Counted from the stretch's first letter, positions 10,508-23,406 are shown. The stretch is 64,000 nt of DNA from Marasmius tenuissimus (GCA_029532415.1 JAQOTA010000018.1:186001-250000); one strand, 5' to 3'. The notes: a model not told the origin generated them from the letters alone. A program made the numbers and translations.

Positions 10508-13274
10508 TCATGACCGTTCCTCCCCTACTACCTGCCCTTTCCGAACCGACGGCCTCGACAGCCTCAAAAGCCCCAGCAGCATCCACAGTCTCGACATTCG
10601 CCAAAATTGTTTCATTGATTTTTGCACGTGAAACCTCGCAGTATTCCTGTCCCTCGGAAACAGGATGATTATTTGCATTTTCAGAGCTTTAGCCTCTCTA
10701 GTGAAATGACGCGGAAGCGTCTTACGGGGAGAACCATCCACATGAGCACTATTACAGTAGGGACTGGTGTGAAAGCACTGCACTTACCTTAGTCCACTCC
10801 AGAAGCTTCCTCCTTCGTGCCTCTCTCCCATGATCTTGGAATCTTATCTCGTTCAGAGGCGAACAATTCTGCGCAGACTTGAAAAAAGTCTGGAAGTACG
10901 AGAGTAGCTCCGCATCAACACGACAGCGATACAGGAGCGGGGAATCCACTACTTCCTCAAATCTCCGTCTCAACCATCGTATCTTGATCCGAACGTTGCT
11001 GAGATACTTCCCGGCAAGCATATCGAATTTGGACATGTGAGCCTTGAGAAATTCCCTACAAGCGTTCTGATACGCAAGGTGGTGTGGCTCGTCCGACTCT
11101 TTCCCTCCATTGACATCACAGTGACATTCTGTGATGTGGAAAAACTCTTCCTGAGGATCCGAACGACTGTATACTCGGCGAATCTGGTCCTCAGAGATCA
11201 CCCCCGTGACACTGCACTCCCTTTCGAGAAGGACAGCCATGTACGCGACGTCGTCCTGCGGAGACATCCCTGGAGGTCGTTCCAGATGGAAGCAGTTGGG
11301 AAGATGAGAGAGTCTCTGCGTGAGTTCCCTCACAAGGTGTGCGCTATTCTCGTACGCATCCTTATCGGACTTGTTCCCATCTTCAAGGCCAATATCGCTG
11401 TCGTCCTAATGGCCACAGATCGTCACGAATGAGCCAAAACTCAAAACACGGGGGAAAAAATGTTTACGCTTACATATTTCCCCACCCACGATACTAATGT
11501 CAAAAACATATCCGGCCAGGACGTCCCGTGCCGACGTTCACGAGCGAAAAACACAGAGGCGAGATCAAGGTTTCGTAGACCATCAAGTAGACTCTTCGTC
11601 GGCTTAGGAATTGACCCAAAGAACTCGATCCATTTCGTCCTGAACAGGCCGGTCTCCGTGGGTTCGCGGTCAACTGAAAGTAGGTCAAACCTGCCAATAC
11701 GCATGTGAGAAGAGTTTCCGTGAGTGAATGCAGTTTCGTACCTATAACTCCGCATTCTATTCGCTGAGAGATTACGGAGCCACTGTCGAGCGAGGACATA
11801 TTTCTGGGCAAGAACGTCGATGTGGAAATCACACGACCGATTCTGGTCGACCAGATATTCCTCGAATGAGGTGTGGTAGATCCGAATACGATGTTCTGGG
11901 CCACGTATGTCCAGCACCGAGTACATGGCTCGTAACGTTAGGCTCACTTGCCCTGAGGGAAGTCCCAAAAACCACTCGATGCATGCTGGTGACAGGTTCA
12001 TATAACCTGGAAGAACAAGAATAACCGCCAGAATGGGGAGAACTTGGTCATAATTGGTATTAGCACTGAGGATGACGTGGTAGAGTGCATCGAGATCAGG
12101 ATATGGGGATTTGCCCCGCCAACGGTTCGGAGTGTTTCGAAGAATGATGTTCAGCTGTGTAACGGGATGATTGAAGGCAAGCTTCAAGAACTTGATTAGG
12201 GTGGCCGCAAAGATGAACTGGCCACAAGCCCTCTTTACCAATGCTTCAAGATCCTCCTCAGATGGCCAGGGATCCAGGAACTGAACTTGGCGATATTTTG
12301 GACTGCTGACAATCTCCTGGAAGTGGTGGAGATAGTACCGCAGTATGTCTCTGTCGGGCAAGAACGTGTCGTCCAGCACGACAAACCGTGTCAGTTGCCG
12401 GAGAGGATCAGCAGTGAAAGCTTCCCGAATCCATGCTTCGGGGCGGCTAATAATTAAGAATCGAAATGAGAGATGAGGGTTTTCTTGGAATGCAGACTGG
12501 ATGATGGAGAGAATGCGCAACTGGGTATCCTCGTCGCCGCACTCGTCCAGTCCGTCAATGATGATGATATTCGGAGCTTTTGGGGCCGTGGAGGAGTCGG
12601 CGGAATCATTCATCTCCAAGACGGGCTTGAGAACCAGCTCACGAAACTGGTCCTCCAGTCTGGCTTCCAGTATCCTAGGATCGTCTGAAATCCTCTTATT
12701 GATGAACGCCTTGCAAGACGGGTACCTCGTTACGAGGCCGAGGGCAATGGTGAGCCAGAGAGCCGAAGGATTGTTGCGTTTAGGATCGGATCGGAAGAAG
12801 AAGAAGGACGAGACCAGGCCATCCTCCTCCCAAGACTTCGCCAGGGTGATGGCGATCGCGGTTTTTCCGACGCCTGCAGCTCCCGAAACCCAGGCCATAG
12901 GGCAATCCTGCTCTGTGGCCAGCACCCAGTCACACATTGTTCTGAGAGCCTTTTGACGGGTTCCCTCAAGACACTCCCCGCGCGAAAATTGGTGCTCCGC
13001 ATTGTGAGATGCCCCTACGCCTGCAATTGCATCCCAAAGTCTTTCGTGCGGTGTGCGTTCTTTTGGTGTAATGAGTTTGACCTCCTCGGCACGAATCAAA
13101 ACGAATTTAAGACTCACGACTGTTAACCGTAGTGAAATTCTTGATGAGATCTCCGCCGATATTGTACACCTCTCCCCCAAATATCTGGTCTCTCCCGTTG
13201 TTGATGTTCTGGTTCACTGCACTGTAGTTGCTCTGCATTACTCCGCCAGTGGGGGTGTTCCGCGCGGCCATCAT
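10508..13274 (-). CDS. NACHT-domain NLR-like protein A
   Basis: Exons complement(13118-13274, 11474-13059, 10788-11405, 10508-10720) sum to 858 codons (857 aa). Residues ~1-52 are a Gly/Asn-rich leader with NINNGRDQIFGG..YNIGGDL. A P-loop NTPase follows: Walker A GAAGVGKT, then FFFFRSD, Walker B IIIIDGLDEC, and the ISRPEAWI sensor-like motif, all typical of mushroom NACHT proteins. The C-terminal ~350 residues are helical with no recognised WD40, ankyrin or TPR repeats. The best paralogue is NLR B at 20380-23095 in the opposite orientation. In fungi, such proteins act as intracellular sensors in non-self recognition or incompatibility. The start was chosen by alignment with NLR B; an upstream in-frame start codon at 13373 is possible. 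The frame of the last exon is the least certain part. Confidence 0.85.
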
Positions 13275-13895
13275 CGACCCCCTCAGGCTCTCGAGGGAAG
13301 CAGGCGACACTGGGCGTAACATACTCAGATCGACGTCAATTAGTCGGAAGCATAAGCTCGACCAAACGAGCACGACGATGGAGGAAGTGTCAAGCGAAAC
13401 TGAATCTTTTTGAGGCTGCAGGTAGATAGTGTTGGTGTGTCGGTGGTGGTGGTCAAACAGGTGTGGAGAACACGTTTTTTGAGGACCATGACAGCAGACA
13501 TATTCTCATGGTGAGCGCCCAATATGGATTTGAAGCCGTGCAGATTCATTTGACGCGAGTCTGAGGGTTGCCCGTTTTTCCATGTAAGATCTAGTGTCGC
13601 CTAAGTGTTGTAACTTGTCTCTGGTCCCTAAGTCCTCATACTGAGCCGAGGGTGATTGGTGGAGCTTGAAGGTATATAAATTGAAACGGTAGTACTTGTG
13701 GTATCAAAGGAAAAGACACGTGAGAATCCTTCTTTTTCCGAGTGACTCATGTGCATGCAGAGTCACGCCCTTGCGATTGTCGGCGACGGCCTCGACGACC
13801 TCCTCAACGCCCTATTCAAATTCTCCCACTCTGAACTCATATCTACCACGTCTTCTCGTTTCTCACACGGAACGAAAATAACATCTCTTCCTCCT
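13275..13895. other. Intergenic between NLR A and peroxidase pseudogene
   Basis: Probable promoter of the minus-strand NLR A gene. A TATATAAA-type stretch sits at about 13672-13680. No gene was recognised. Confidence 0.4.
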
Positions 13896-16031
13896 TCAAT
13901 CAGGCTCTTTAACGGTTTCATTCTGATAAGGGCTGTCTGGGTTCCGGCCCAACTCGACCCAGGTAACTCTCCCCACAACCTTCGCAACTTGTACCCACTC
14001 CTGCTTAACCTCCCCTTCAAAGACTACATCAAATGATCTTACGCCCAAATCCGGCAATCTCGTCGAGAAGAAACGAATATCCAGCTATCGGAGGCATCGT
14101 CGTATCCAACGCAAGGTCCACGGTCGAGTATATTGCGAGAAAGGGAGGTACGGACTCGGAGAGCGTAGATGGGTTGAATGTGACGAGAGTGGGTGGGATG
14201 GAAGCAAATTGGGATGTTTTTATCTGCATATGTGCGGGGGTGGGGGGACAGATGAGGGTCGTGTACTAGAGTCTCCAAGGTCTCAAAAGCAGCTCACCGC
14301 AATTCTAATGCTCGTAACAGGCCCCGCGCCCGGAAGAAACCCACTCCCACTTCTTGCCGGATCGAATAACCCCGTATCTTGACCAACCTCATACCTTTCT
14401 ACGTCATCGTCTAGCAATCTCTTTGAACCATCACCTTCGTCAATCTCGAACTAAAACCTTGAAACAGATGCCTCAGCGTGGATAGTCGCTTCAAAGTAAT
14501 ATTGGGAAGCTGTGATCCCGAGAAACCCAGATCCGTTGAGGACACCCAATCCACCTTTAGAGTCTATTACTTCTGTCTTTGTGCTCCCAGATGAGCATCC
14601 CGTCGGCGGTGTACAAGTATTCGTGTTCTTCCCCTCACGGTCGGTCCAGAAGAGGCTTATTTTGCGATCTGAGTTCACGTCGAGAGTCTAAGCGATCGAG
14701 GAGAGGGGAGGGTACTCAGGAACGTGTTTCAGCAAGACTTGAAACTCACTCGAAGTGTCGTCGTCAATCTCAACTTAAGGTATCAGACCCATCCTTCGAA
14801 GGGAACAACCTGACCCTACCGACCTTGTATTCAATAGGTAGAATAGGTTCGGTCAACTTGACAACTTTTGGAACCGTGTCGATCATCCGTTCGATTAGAG
14901 TTGCTGCCTTGTGCTAGTCTGCGGAATAATTAACAACAATGAACCGTAGTGAGTACGAATATAACGTTCGTCTAGACGAAACCCACCTTTGCATTGGCAT
15001 TCCCATCGCTCGCAAAAATTCTCAAGTCGGAACGCATCGTAACGTCCGGGGTGATAACCAACGGGTTCGGTGTCGTATCATCTAGATACCCCGTCACCCT
15101 ATTCAAAAGTTAGCCTCATGAAAGACTTGCAATTGCGCTGAAAAACAATTCGACTAACACGGCCCGACTATACACCTTCTTCCTCCCCGTAAACAACCCA
15201 AACTCTTCCTCTGGAACGATGGTTGGAAAATCCTTTTTCTAACACCCCCAAGGCATGCCCACACGCAACCAGCGCAACCATCTCCGACTGATTAAACTCT
15301 TGACGTTTGAAACTCTCAATATGTGATTGCAAGTCTTGCTGTGGCTCGGGAATTCCAGGGGGTCCAGCAGACCTTGCGTCGATTCGTCCCGGTTGAAAGG
15401 GAATGTGGGCGCGAGTGGAGCCACCGCAGGCGGCGTCACCGAAAACTGTGCCCATGGCGATCAGGTCGGACACTGGATTGGTGGATGATGAGTTGACATG
15501 ATATAGGTATGTGGACAGTCAAGGAGGACATCGAGAATTTGGCGCTCGCTGGAAACACACAGCGTTTGGAATATGGTAAAGTTCCGCAAGGAGTCTTCTA
15601 TTCCTTGTCCAATATTCTAAAAAACAAATAACACATCGCGGAGGTGAGCCAACGAAGACATATGACATACGATCTGGCCGCGGGAATATCCTTACCTCTG
15701 CATGATGATTCAACATTGTGCGTAGACATATCGTGGTAGGCCTTCGAAGCAACAAGGTTTCGCATTCAAATACTACGATACTCTCGAGCTCGGAAATAAA
15801 TGTACGTATACTCACCAGCCGAACCCACTCCGCAGAAACACTCGTAAACGCGTCCCTCGGCGTACAGTCCCTAACAAACACCCCCATAATGCCACTCTCA
15901 TATAGCAGATGTTCTTCCTGGAAGAGTTGGTGTCCGTATGGCCATCGTGAATTGGAAGTTTTAATGGCTGTGGTAGTTGTAATACCTAACGCAATCACAG
16001 CGTTGAGGACGAGAATCCGGAGCCGCCTCAT
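13896..16031 (-). pseudogene. Fungal haem peroxidase (plant-peroxidase superfamily), frameshifted
   Basis: The start at 16031 gives a signal peptide (MRRLRILVLNAVIALGI). The order of family segments on the minus strand is EEHLLYE, AEWVRL, then after an intron AYHDMSTHNV (distal haem-pocket His), IEDSLRNFTIFQT, DLIAMGTVFGDAACGG, GPPGIPEPQQDL, VALVACGHALG (proximal His), DFPTIVPEEEFGLFTG, DDTTPNPLVITPDVTMRSDL, MIDTVPKVVKLTEPI, QYYFEATIHAEASV, FEIDEGDG, and LVTFNPS. The expected GTGGLD segment after the distal His is missing. The frame breaks at least twice around the proximal His, at runs of five G and five A (about 15226-15253), and once near 14050. Either the gene is dead or the homopolymer runs are mis-called. 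The relative at 8940-9275 is more degraded. Confidence 0.75.
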
Positions 16032-16058
16032 CTGTTTCTGTGAAGAGCCGACTTTCAA

Positions 16059-16715
16059 ATTCCCCGTACGAGGATGAGAGGGAAGCGAAGGGGCAGTTCA
16101 AGGTACCACTGAGCGCTACATCTTTTGAAGCACTCGTGACATCAAGCTCATTGCCCAAGCTTGTCTCCAACGACCGAAAAAGAAACTTGGTCGGACTTCA
16201 AGGAATAGGATTCAACAAGAAAATATGTTCCGAAGGATTTACCTAGGCACGTCCTGTGAGTGCTGGCATTCAAATCCGAGTGCCTGACAGCGAGATCCAA
16301 TGTCGAGTGGGTTTCGCGGGTAGGATTCAATAGAAGGACGTCTTGACCTTGCGAATAGTAGAGTGCTCAGAGCCTGTAACCCGTGGTCGAGTTGAAAATT
16401 CATCTTCAACGTTCTGTTTGCTATACACGAAGAGTCTCAAGGCCATACACCAGCGAACGTTGGATCGGGAAGGTTGACGTGGGACACCGCCTCACTCATG
16501 CATCATCGGTAAAGGTGTGCGAGAGTGCGAGAGTGAAGTCAATATATCCCGGTCTACATACTGTACGGGTCAACCTTGAAATCGTGACTTCCTTCTGCTA
16601 GCGAGAAAAAAGCTGAACATCTTGCTACTACGCTCTATCGGAATAGGCTTTTCCGATTTAGATTCCGGGTCTTGAGCTTGAGGGGCCTGATTGCCACCGA
16701 CATGATTAGTCCACC
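16059..16715. other. Intergenic, nothing recognised
   Basis: Between the peroxidase pseudogene and the kinase-like gene. Short open frames lack family signals or plausible splice context. Confidence 0.4.
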
Positions 16716-18935
16716 TCAAATGGGGGTCGCCTGCTCGGACAAATAAACTCGCTCAGTCATCGCCACATAAACGTCAGGATGGTGAATGTGAAGTGACAAA
16801 CCTGGTGAGATAACCATATCATTGGAAGGCTCACGATTCTCTTTCTCCAAGGCCAGATACTCCTTTACCGCCGCGTATTGTGCTTCCCTCCAATATGTCC
16901 CGATCCAGGCGTCTAATTGCAGTTCAGGAAATCTGTACCCCGAACGGAACCACTCCAAGTTGATCGGGAGCTGAGTCCTTCCGGAGGGATTGAGCGAACA
17001 ATAGAAAATAGGTGCAGATGGAGGCCACTTCAAGCATGGTATACCCTTTATCCACGTCGATGTCAGGGGCGGGATGAAGAGATACACAACGTTGGAGGTA
17101 AAGAGCGGGGCGTCATGCCGAGATACTTTCCCGTGAAGCACAAAGCGAAGTTCTTCGAGAAACACTACATCGAGGTAAGCTATCATATTTGAGCGTACCA
17201 CTGTCAGAGTAGACTCACCCAGATTGCTTTCGACCTTGGAGTCGTCGATCTGATTAGTAGGCATTTGACGCAGAAACGCAAGTCGCATCTGTTCAGACGC
17301 GTCAAACGGCAGTTTGAGACCAAAATGTATCTCCATCTCCCAGTCTCTTCCCTCTACGTCGGGATTGAAAGTTAACTTGAGACGCGACTCGACTGGCGTG
17401 AACAACCTGTGAGTATGACTCAATACACTCCGAACGTAATGATCAAGCTCACCAGATGACGAATACTTGACTGCAACATCCGAATTGTAACTTTGACAAT
17501 ACCACTGGGGGCGCGGGGTCAATGGACAATACCCCACGAGTTCTTCCTTGTTCCGGAGGTCAAGGACGGATCCAAACGTAAGTAACCTGTGCCGGGTGAA
17601 TTCCTCCAGTGATTTCAAGTCGACACGCCTCGTTTCCCCCAGCGAGGAGATGGAGTGCAAGTAGCCTCGAGACAAGACACGCTGTAGGTGGCGTACAATC
17701 TTCTCAGGTGTGAGACCGGGTCCTATATCCGGACAGAGGGTCACTGAACGTTGTGCGATGGAACGGTCGGGGCTGAGGCCTTCCGAGCTTTCATTGCCCT
17801 CAGATCTAGACTGCGAGTTGGCGCTCGAGTCCGAGGTAGGTGACGTCAAATCAAACTGGAAGGAGCCACTTCGAAGGTTGAAGAACCACCCCTTGGAATA
17901 TGGAAGTAGCTTTGGTTCATTTGTTGGTCAGAGAGAAGGAACACAAAACTGAAGCACCTCACCGTAATGGACATCTTTCTGACTGCATCATCCCTACTAG
18001 CGGTAAAATACGTCGCTTGCTACATCGATAAGTCAGAGAAGGTAGGGGTTCTCGGAGCACGAGACCCACGAAAATGTAATGGAGGTAGCTGGATATAATT
18101 GGGACATCATGAAATTGGTCCCTGATGTCGTCTCCACCAACGAGTTCTATAGATTCGTGAGCTTGATTAGATAGCTACTCGAGGAAGTATCACAGCTGGG
18201 CGTACCGTCGTGATAGATCAGACCTGGGAGATCCGAGCGGATCAATGCAAAAAGTTGAGAGAAATAAGTGGTGCGCTTGAGCCTGAGAAGTGTCATTTCT
18301 GCCTTTCAGTCCAAGATCTGGCATGTAACAATGTTCTTACCGTTCAGACGAGGAGAGAGCGTATGCTCGCTTCTATACCTGACACATGGGACGCTCGTCA
18401 TTTCGTCGTTCGCTTTGAGAGGGGGTGGCGACGGTTACTCACTGCATTATCCTTGGGGTGGTTATCGACTCCGACCCCACCTGTCGTATCAAAACTCACG
18501 ACAGTGAATTTTCGTGGCTCAAGCCCAACAATCTCCGCTGTATGAACTTTCCTCACCACGTGGGTGATGGTCCTTCGCTTTTCGAGGCGTACTCGAAAAG
18601 GATTCGTCGTTTTGAACTTTGCCAGGTCTAGTTTCGGTCCCGAGCGTTCCTTGCTATTGAAAATATCAGAGGTAACCTCCCGCAAAAGGATGAGGTCTCC
18701 CTCGATTATGGCTCTAAATCGGTCCGAGTCCTTGTGAAAATGGATGCTGATCAGCCTGAAGTCGTGAATGCAAGTAAAATAAGAAATTACTAACCGTAGA
18801 GTTCTCTATCTCGGATACAGAAGTTCCTCCCTCTCCCGAGGGGCCGTAATAGTTCTTCACGTTGACGACCTTTTTTGCCGCCACGAAGGTTCCGTTGTAG
18901 AATTTTGGGCTATCAGAATTGGGAAAGAAAGACAT
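16716..18935 (-). CDS. Mushroom-specific kinase-like protein with N-terminal NGTF motif
   Basis: Multi-exon. Exon 1 from 18935 reads FYNGTFVAAKKVVNVKNYYG, an Asn/Gly-rich leader common in mushroom multidomain proteins. Next come IIEGDLILLREVTSDIF, NPFRVRLEKRR and VHTAEIVGLEPRKFTVVSF (about 18490-18710), which resemble a degenerate kinase N-lobe. Then FSQLFALIRSDLPGLIYHDE, LVGGDDIRDQFHDVPIISSY and TASRDDAVRKM (about 18000-18290). The last large exon starts near 17850 and contains VVYLFIPPLTSTWIKGIPC and WIGTYWREAQY. Catalytic HRD and DFG motifs were not seen, so if it is a kinase relative it is a pseudokinase. I could not join the frames cleanly between about 18260 and 18420 (a stop interrupts the simplest reading), so a frameshift or unrecognised intron is possible. 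Function is unknown. Confidence 0.6.
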
Positions 18936-20379
18936 GAGAGAGAGCGAGAGTCAAAGGTATACGGAACATTTCAGGAGATTTTCCTAGCCGTTTTTAAGGT
19001 CTGTTGGTTTGAAGTTACTCAACTGCGCCGCAGATCTGCACCTTCCGAGGCACACAGCTGACGGTCGTTTCGGTGTGTCGTAAAAATTACGAACCCTGGA
19101 GGGCATCGCAAACAACACTGCCCCACGGCTACGGGATAATCTGAGGCTAGAGTTGGGGCTAAGGGTCCAGAGTTGTTGCGAGTATTAGCCGTGTAGCAGT
19201 CTACTCTCCTGTAAGCTTACGTGGCTATCCATGATCGAAATTCGGGTTGGAATCATTTGAGAGAAGCTGGCTAGAAAACTTCGTCCGTTGGGCGTTGAAT
19301 AATCGAGCGCTGGATTTATATATATTTTGACCCTCGCACCTCGCTTAGCGCAATGTTTGAAGTATGCGAGCGTAGCCAGGATGTAGGTGTACCAGGCGAA
19401 GTTGGTGTGTAGACTTGAGGGTGAAAGCGTAAGGAGAAGTGAGTAACGGTGGAGGTTGTCGGTCGTGGGAACCTTGGGTCTTTCGGACCGGTTCCGAGCA
19501 ATCAAACAGACAAACGGCGACGCTGTCCTTTTGCCCATTACAACCGGCCTTCTCGTTTATCACGTCTCTTTTCTATTCACATCGCATGAGCCAAAGCGCA
19601 CCTTCCTTCATGGCTCTTAAAAGAACTCTGTCCAGTTCTTGGACAGACTAGAATGCGATAGACTCGCCCATCAATCCCAAGACGCCTATCTTCATTTCGA
19701 CTCACCGCCAACCAGTATACAGCCGGTTCGATGTGACGGTCAGACGACGACACAATAGAATCGGATACGGGATCGGGCTTGCACGGTAGGCCGAGTTTAG
19801 GCTCGTTGTGGAGGCAGAGACGTCGTATGCGAGTGTAGGCTTGTGTGCGAAAGGCGTTAGGTCGATTTATTTGGGATCGGAGTGTTGAAAGAGCGAAATA
19901 AACGAGAGAGAGAGATGATTTCAAGTCACCACCGACTGGCTTGCAACGGGCATATATAGTCAGCTAAGGACATAAGAGAATTAGAGATAGGATTGAGGAC
20001 CAGCAAGATGTCGAAGACAAGAAAAGACGAATAAAGCGAACGGGGTTGTGACACTTGAATCGCACGGTTGACTGAGGAGTTTGGGCCCGGTGTGCCACTA
20101 TTCGGACTCACCCATGTTTTCTCAGATGCTAACGCAATTCGGACCGTGGTGGGAGGCAGAATCCACGTGCTGGGGAAGTTGTCTCCGTGGCTGCTGTGTT
20201 CTGCACAGCAATCTTCTCTACCTTTCCACCTTTCCACCACTATCTCCACTGCTCGCAGCATTCAACAGCCTCATCGTCTCGACACTCGTCCTACAGGCGA
20301 ACCGCCGTTGGCCCCAGCCAGTTGACAAGCACCTTCCCACTGCCCTTAGGTCTTGAAAACCTCCAAGAAGAGTTGAACA
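18936..20379. other. Intergenic, nothing firmly recognised
   Basis: About 1.4 kb between two divergent genes (kinase-like on the minus strand, NLR B on the plus). It presumably holds both promoters. Minus-strand frames at 19185-19538 and 19926-20261 have no family signal. Confidence 0.4.
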
Positions 20380-23095
20380 ATGGCTACGAACAACACCTTT
20401 GCTGGCTCGGGCACGCAAAACAATCACAATGCGGTAGTTCAGAGCATTAATCATGGTAGAGACCAGATATTTGGCAGGTGGGAGCTCAACATTGCTGGAG
20501 ACCTCGTCAAAAATTTTGGCGTGACGCTTTCCGATGGTGAGTTGCCATTGTTTGTTTATAGCCCTGGTTCTATGATTGATCATGACCTGTAAAACTTTCC
20601 TGATCATAGGTCGCACTGCTTTCGAAAGACTGTGGGATGTCATCGCTGGGGTGGGAGCATCTCACAATGCTGAGCACCAATTCTCACGCGGACAATGTCT
20701 TCAGGGAACCCGCGAGAAAGTGCTTAGGATCATCCGCCACTGGAGGCGGGCCACACAGCAGGGCCAGCCTATTTGCTGGCTTTCAGGAGCTGCCGGCATT
20801 GGGAAGACTGCAATTGCTATCACTCTTGCAAAGACTTGGGAGGCTGAGAATGCCCTGGTCTCGTCCTTCTTCTTCTTTCGGTCTGATCCCAGACGCAACA
20901 ACTTCTCGGCTTTTGTGCTCACCCTTGCGCACGGTCTAGCCCAACGGTATCCTTCTTGCAAAGCTTCTATCGAAAAGAGGATTTCAGATGATCAGAAAAT
21001 ATTAGAAGCCAACCTAGAAGACCAGTTCCGTGAGCTGGTTCTCAAGCCCGCCTTAGAATGGGCTGAGTCCAACATCGAGCCCGTGATCCCGAGAATTTCA
21101 AATGTTATTGTCATTGATGGACTGGATGAATGTGACAACGAGGACAGCCAGCTACGCATTCTCTCCCTCATTCATTCCGCGCTTCAGCAAATCCCTCGCT
21201 TTCCATTCCGATTCCTGGTTGTCAGTCGCCCTGAGGCATGGATCCAGGAAGCCTTTGTTGCAGATTCTCTTCGTCGACTAACCAGGTTCATCATGCTGGA
21301 TGACAAGTTCTTGCCCGACAGAGACATCATGCAGTACTATCTTCATCATTTCCAAGAGATTGTCAGCAGTCCAAAGTACAGTCAAGTCCGGTTCCCAACC
21401 CCCTGGCCATCAGAAAAGGACCTGAAAATATTGGTTAGTTGGTCTAGCGGCCAATTCATCTATGCTGTTACTGTGATCAAGTTCTTGAAGCTTGCATTCA
21501 ACCATCCAGTGGAGCAGCTTTGTGTCATTCTCAAAAAGACCCCGAATCGAAAGCAGCAAAAATCACCGTTTCCCGAACTCGACGCCCTCTACGATGTCAT
21601 ACTCAGCGCCAACCCTGATTATGACCAGGTTCTCCTCATCCTGGCAGCCATTCTTATATTCTCAAACATCCTTATCCCCTCGCCAGAGTTCATTGAGCTT
21701 GTGCTAGGGCTCTCCTCCGGACAAGTGGCCTTGACGCTACGAGCAATGCATTCCGTGCTGGATATTCAACCGTGGACTCCAATCCGTATCTATCACAACT
21801 CCTTCAGAGAATATTTGGTCAACCAAGATCGGTCACGAAAATTCTATATTGACAAAGTTGCTCAGAGGCATGTTATCGTACACCGATGGCTCCAAAGCCT
21901 TCAATTGGCAAGTAAGTTATGGGCTTCGAGGTATGTGGTTGAGTGCACCTGCAATCAATCCTTTCGCTCACCATCTTGTCTCACATATTTACATATTCTG
22001 TAGTCCCGATCAACCTTACAACTTGTATACAAAGGGGTTCTTTACGGGTTGGATGGCTGTCTGCCAGCAAATTGGCGTACCAACTCCAGATTTACTGGAA
22101 AATATTTGGAGCATAGACAGCGCCTATGTCTTCCTCAACTCTGCTGTGCCAGACGAGGACCCTCCGTCTTGGAACGCGACTTTCAACGATTTGGTGTCGT
22201 GGCTGCAGCGCTCACATGTACGGATCGACTTTCCCTCTCTAGTTCATATCTATTTTCGCGCTAATGTATCTCAATTCCTAGAAGCAGCACTGTGAAGCTG
22301 TTTTGAATCCGGACGAAACACAGATAGCCACTCTTTATGGGCGTCTTGTGGAGAAGTTTTCCACACACCCTAATAGCTTTCATCTGGATAACTCCCTGGG
22401 TCAGTTCCCGAGCTACGAAGCTGTGACTCTAGAGGCCGTTTCTCTTGTCACACAATGCAGTAATATCACGCGAAATCATATCGTTCAGCTCAGGAAGGAG
22501 ATTTCACCACATCAAGGATTGCCTCACCTCACAGATTGTCACTGTGATTTATCTGGAGGGAAAGTCTCAGATCATCCAAAACATCTCGCATTTCAGGATG
22601 CCTGTCTGGAATTATTCAAAGTTCTCATAAAGATGAGCGGAGTAGCTTCGTGGATGGAATTGGTGTTTGTGGATGTCGCGGGTTCGCAGCTTCTGCATCA
22701 CTGTCGTGTTGATCAGGAGCTGCTTTCGCTTTGCCAAACTTTCTTTGACTCGGCACTAGCTTACTGGCGGTTCGATATCGAATTCAGAAGCCGAAACTCA
22801 GAGAAGTGCAAGGAAAACTTAATAAGATGGATTGGGGTATGCGCAATCTTTTTCAATTAGTCGTACCCTTACTCATCGTCTTCCTTCCTGTAAGACCTTC
22901 CGGAGCCGTTTCACTGAAGAGGCTAAAGTCCTCGAATCACAAGTTAATACTCTACTTCCAGGGCCGCCAAAGGAGAGCAGGGATTCCGTGCGGACCCCAG
23001 TAAGGGATATCCGGCGATCGTCGAGGCTGGTGAAGTTCCTGAGGTTGTTGAGTCTGGCAAGGCTGGCGAACCGGATCCGGAATGGGAGAACATAG
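20380..23095 (+). CDS. NACHT-domain NLR-like protein B
   Basis: Five exons: 20380-20536, 20610-21930, 22004-22217, 22282-22836, 22895-23095. They sum to 816 codons (815 aa) with no disruption. The leader contains VQSINHGRDQIFG..LNIAGDL at residues ~20-42. Walker A is GAAGIGKT (112-119), then SSFFFFRSD, Walker B IVIDGLDEC (219-227), and VSRPEAWI. The helical C-terminal part contains LTDCHCDLSGGK, matching ITECHCDVNGGK in NLR A. Introns and exon order parallel NLR A, so the two are paralogues, now in inverted orientation about 7 kb apart. It is an inferred intracellular sensor of the fungal NLR class, with an effector domain, if any, limited to the short leader. The frame of the final exon is the least certain. 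Confidence 0.87.
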
Positions 23096-23379
23096 GAACG
23101 GGGCGGTCATGATGCCACAAGGCTTGAAGTTGGAACTGAACGCCGATTCTCGATAAGGACACGTTGCGCTTCTGTGTCTCTCCCTCCACATTCTCGTTCG
23201 CCAATTAGTTTCACCGTAGTTCTTTGAATAACACACTGTTACGATGGATATGTAGTACCCGACGTCCGATATGCGAGTGTTGCATGGATTCAGGATGCAT
23301 TGAAACATGTGATTTGGTGTCGGATTAGTGAAAGAGCCAGAGAGATCATAGGTCCAAGTCAACGTCTAGGACCTAGGTC

Positions 23380-23406
23380 TTCAAGCTTCAAGCTTCAAGT
23401 TTCAAG
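23380..23406. repeat. Short tandem repeat of TTCAAGC
   Basis: About four copies of a 7-nt unit, TTCAAGCTTCAAGCTTCAAG and onward, about 100 bp upstream of the kinase start codon. Probably a simple microsatellite. Confidence 0.6.

Noticed and set aside
10470..10646. Alternative acidic C-terminus for NLR A ending at 10470
   Set aside because: Also open in frame via a longer intron, but the shorter intron gives a C-terminus similar to that of NLR B. Left as a minor alternative.
12473..12956. Plus-strand open frames inside NLR A
   Set aside because: They overlap the NACHT core on the opposite strand and have no family signal of their own.
19185..20261. Minus-strand frames of about 110 aa between the kinase-like gene and NLR B
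   Set aside because: No motif, paralogue or convincing splice context; likely chance frames in promoter DNA.
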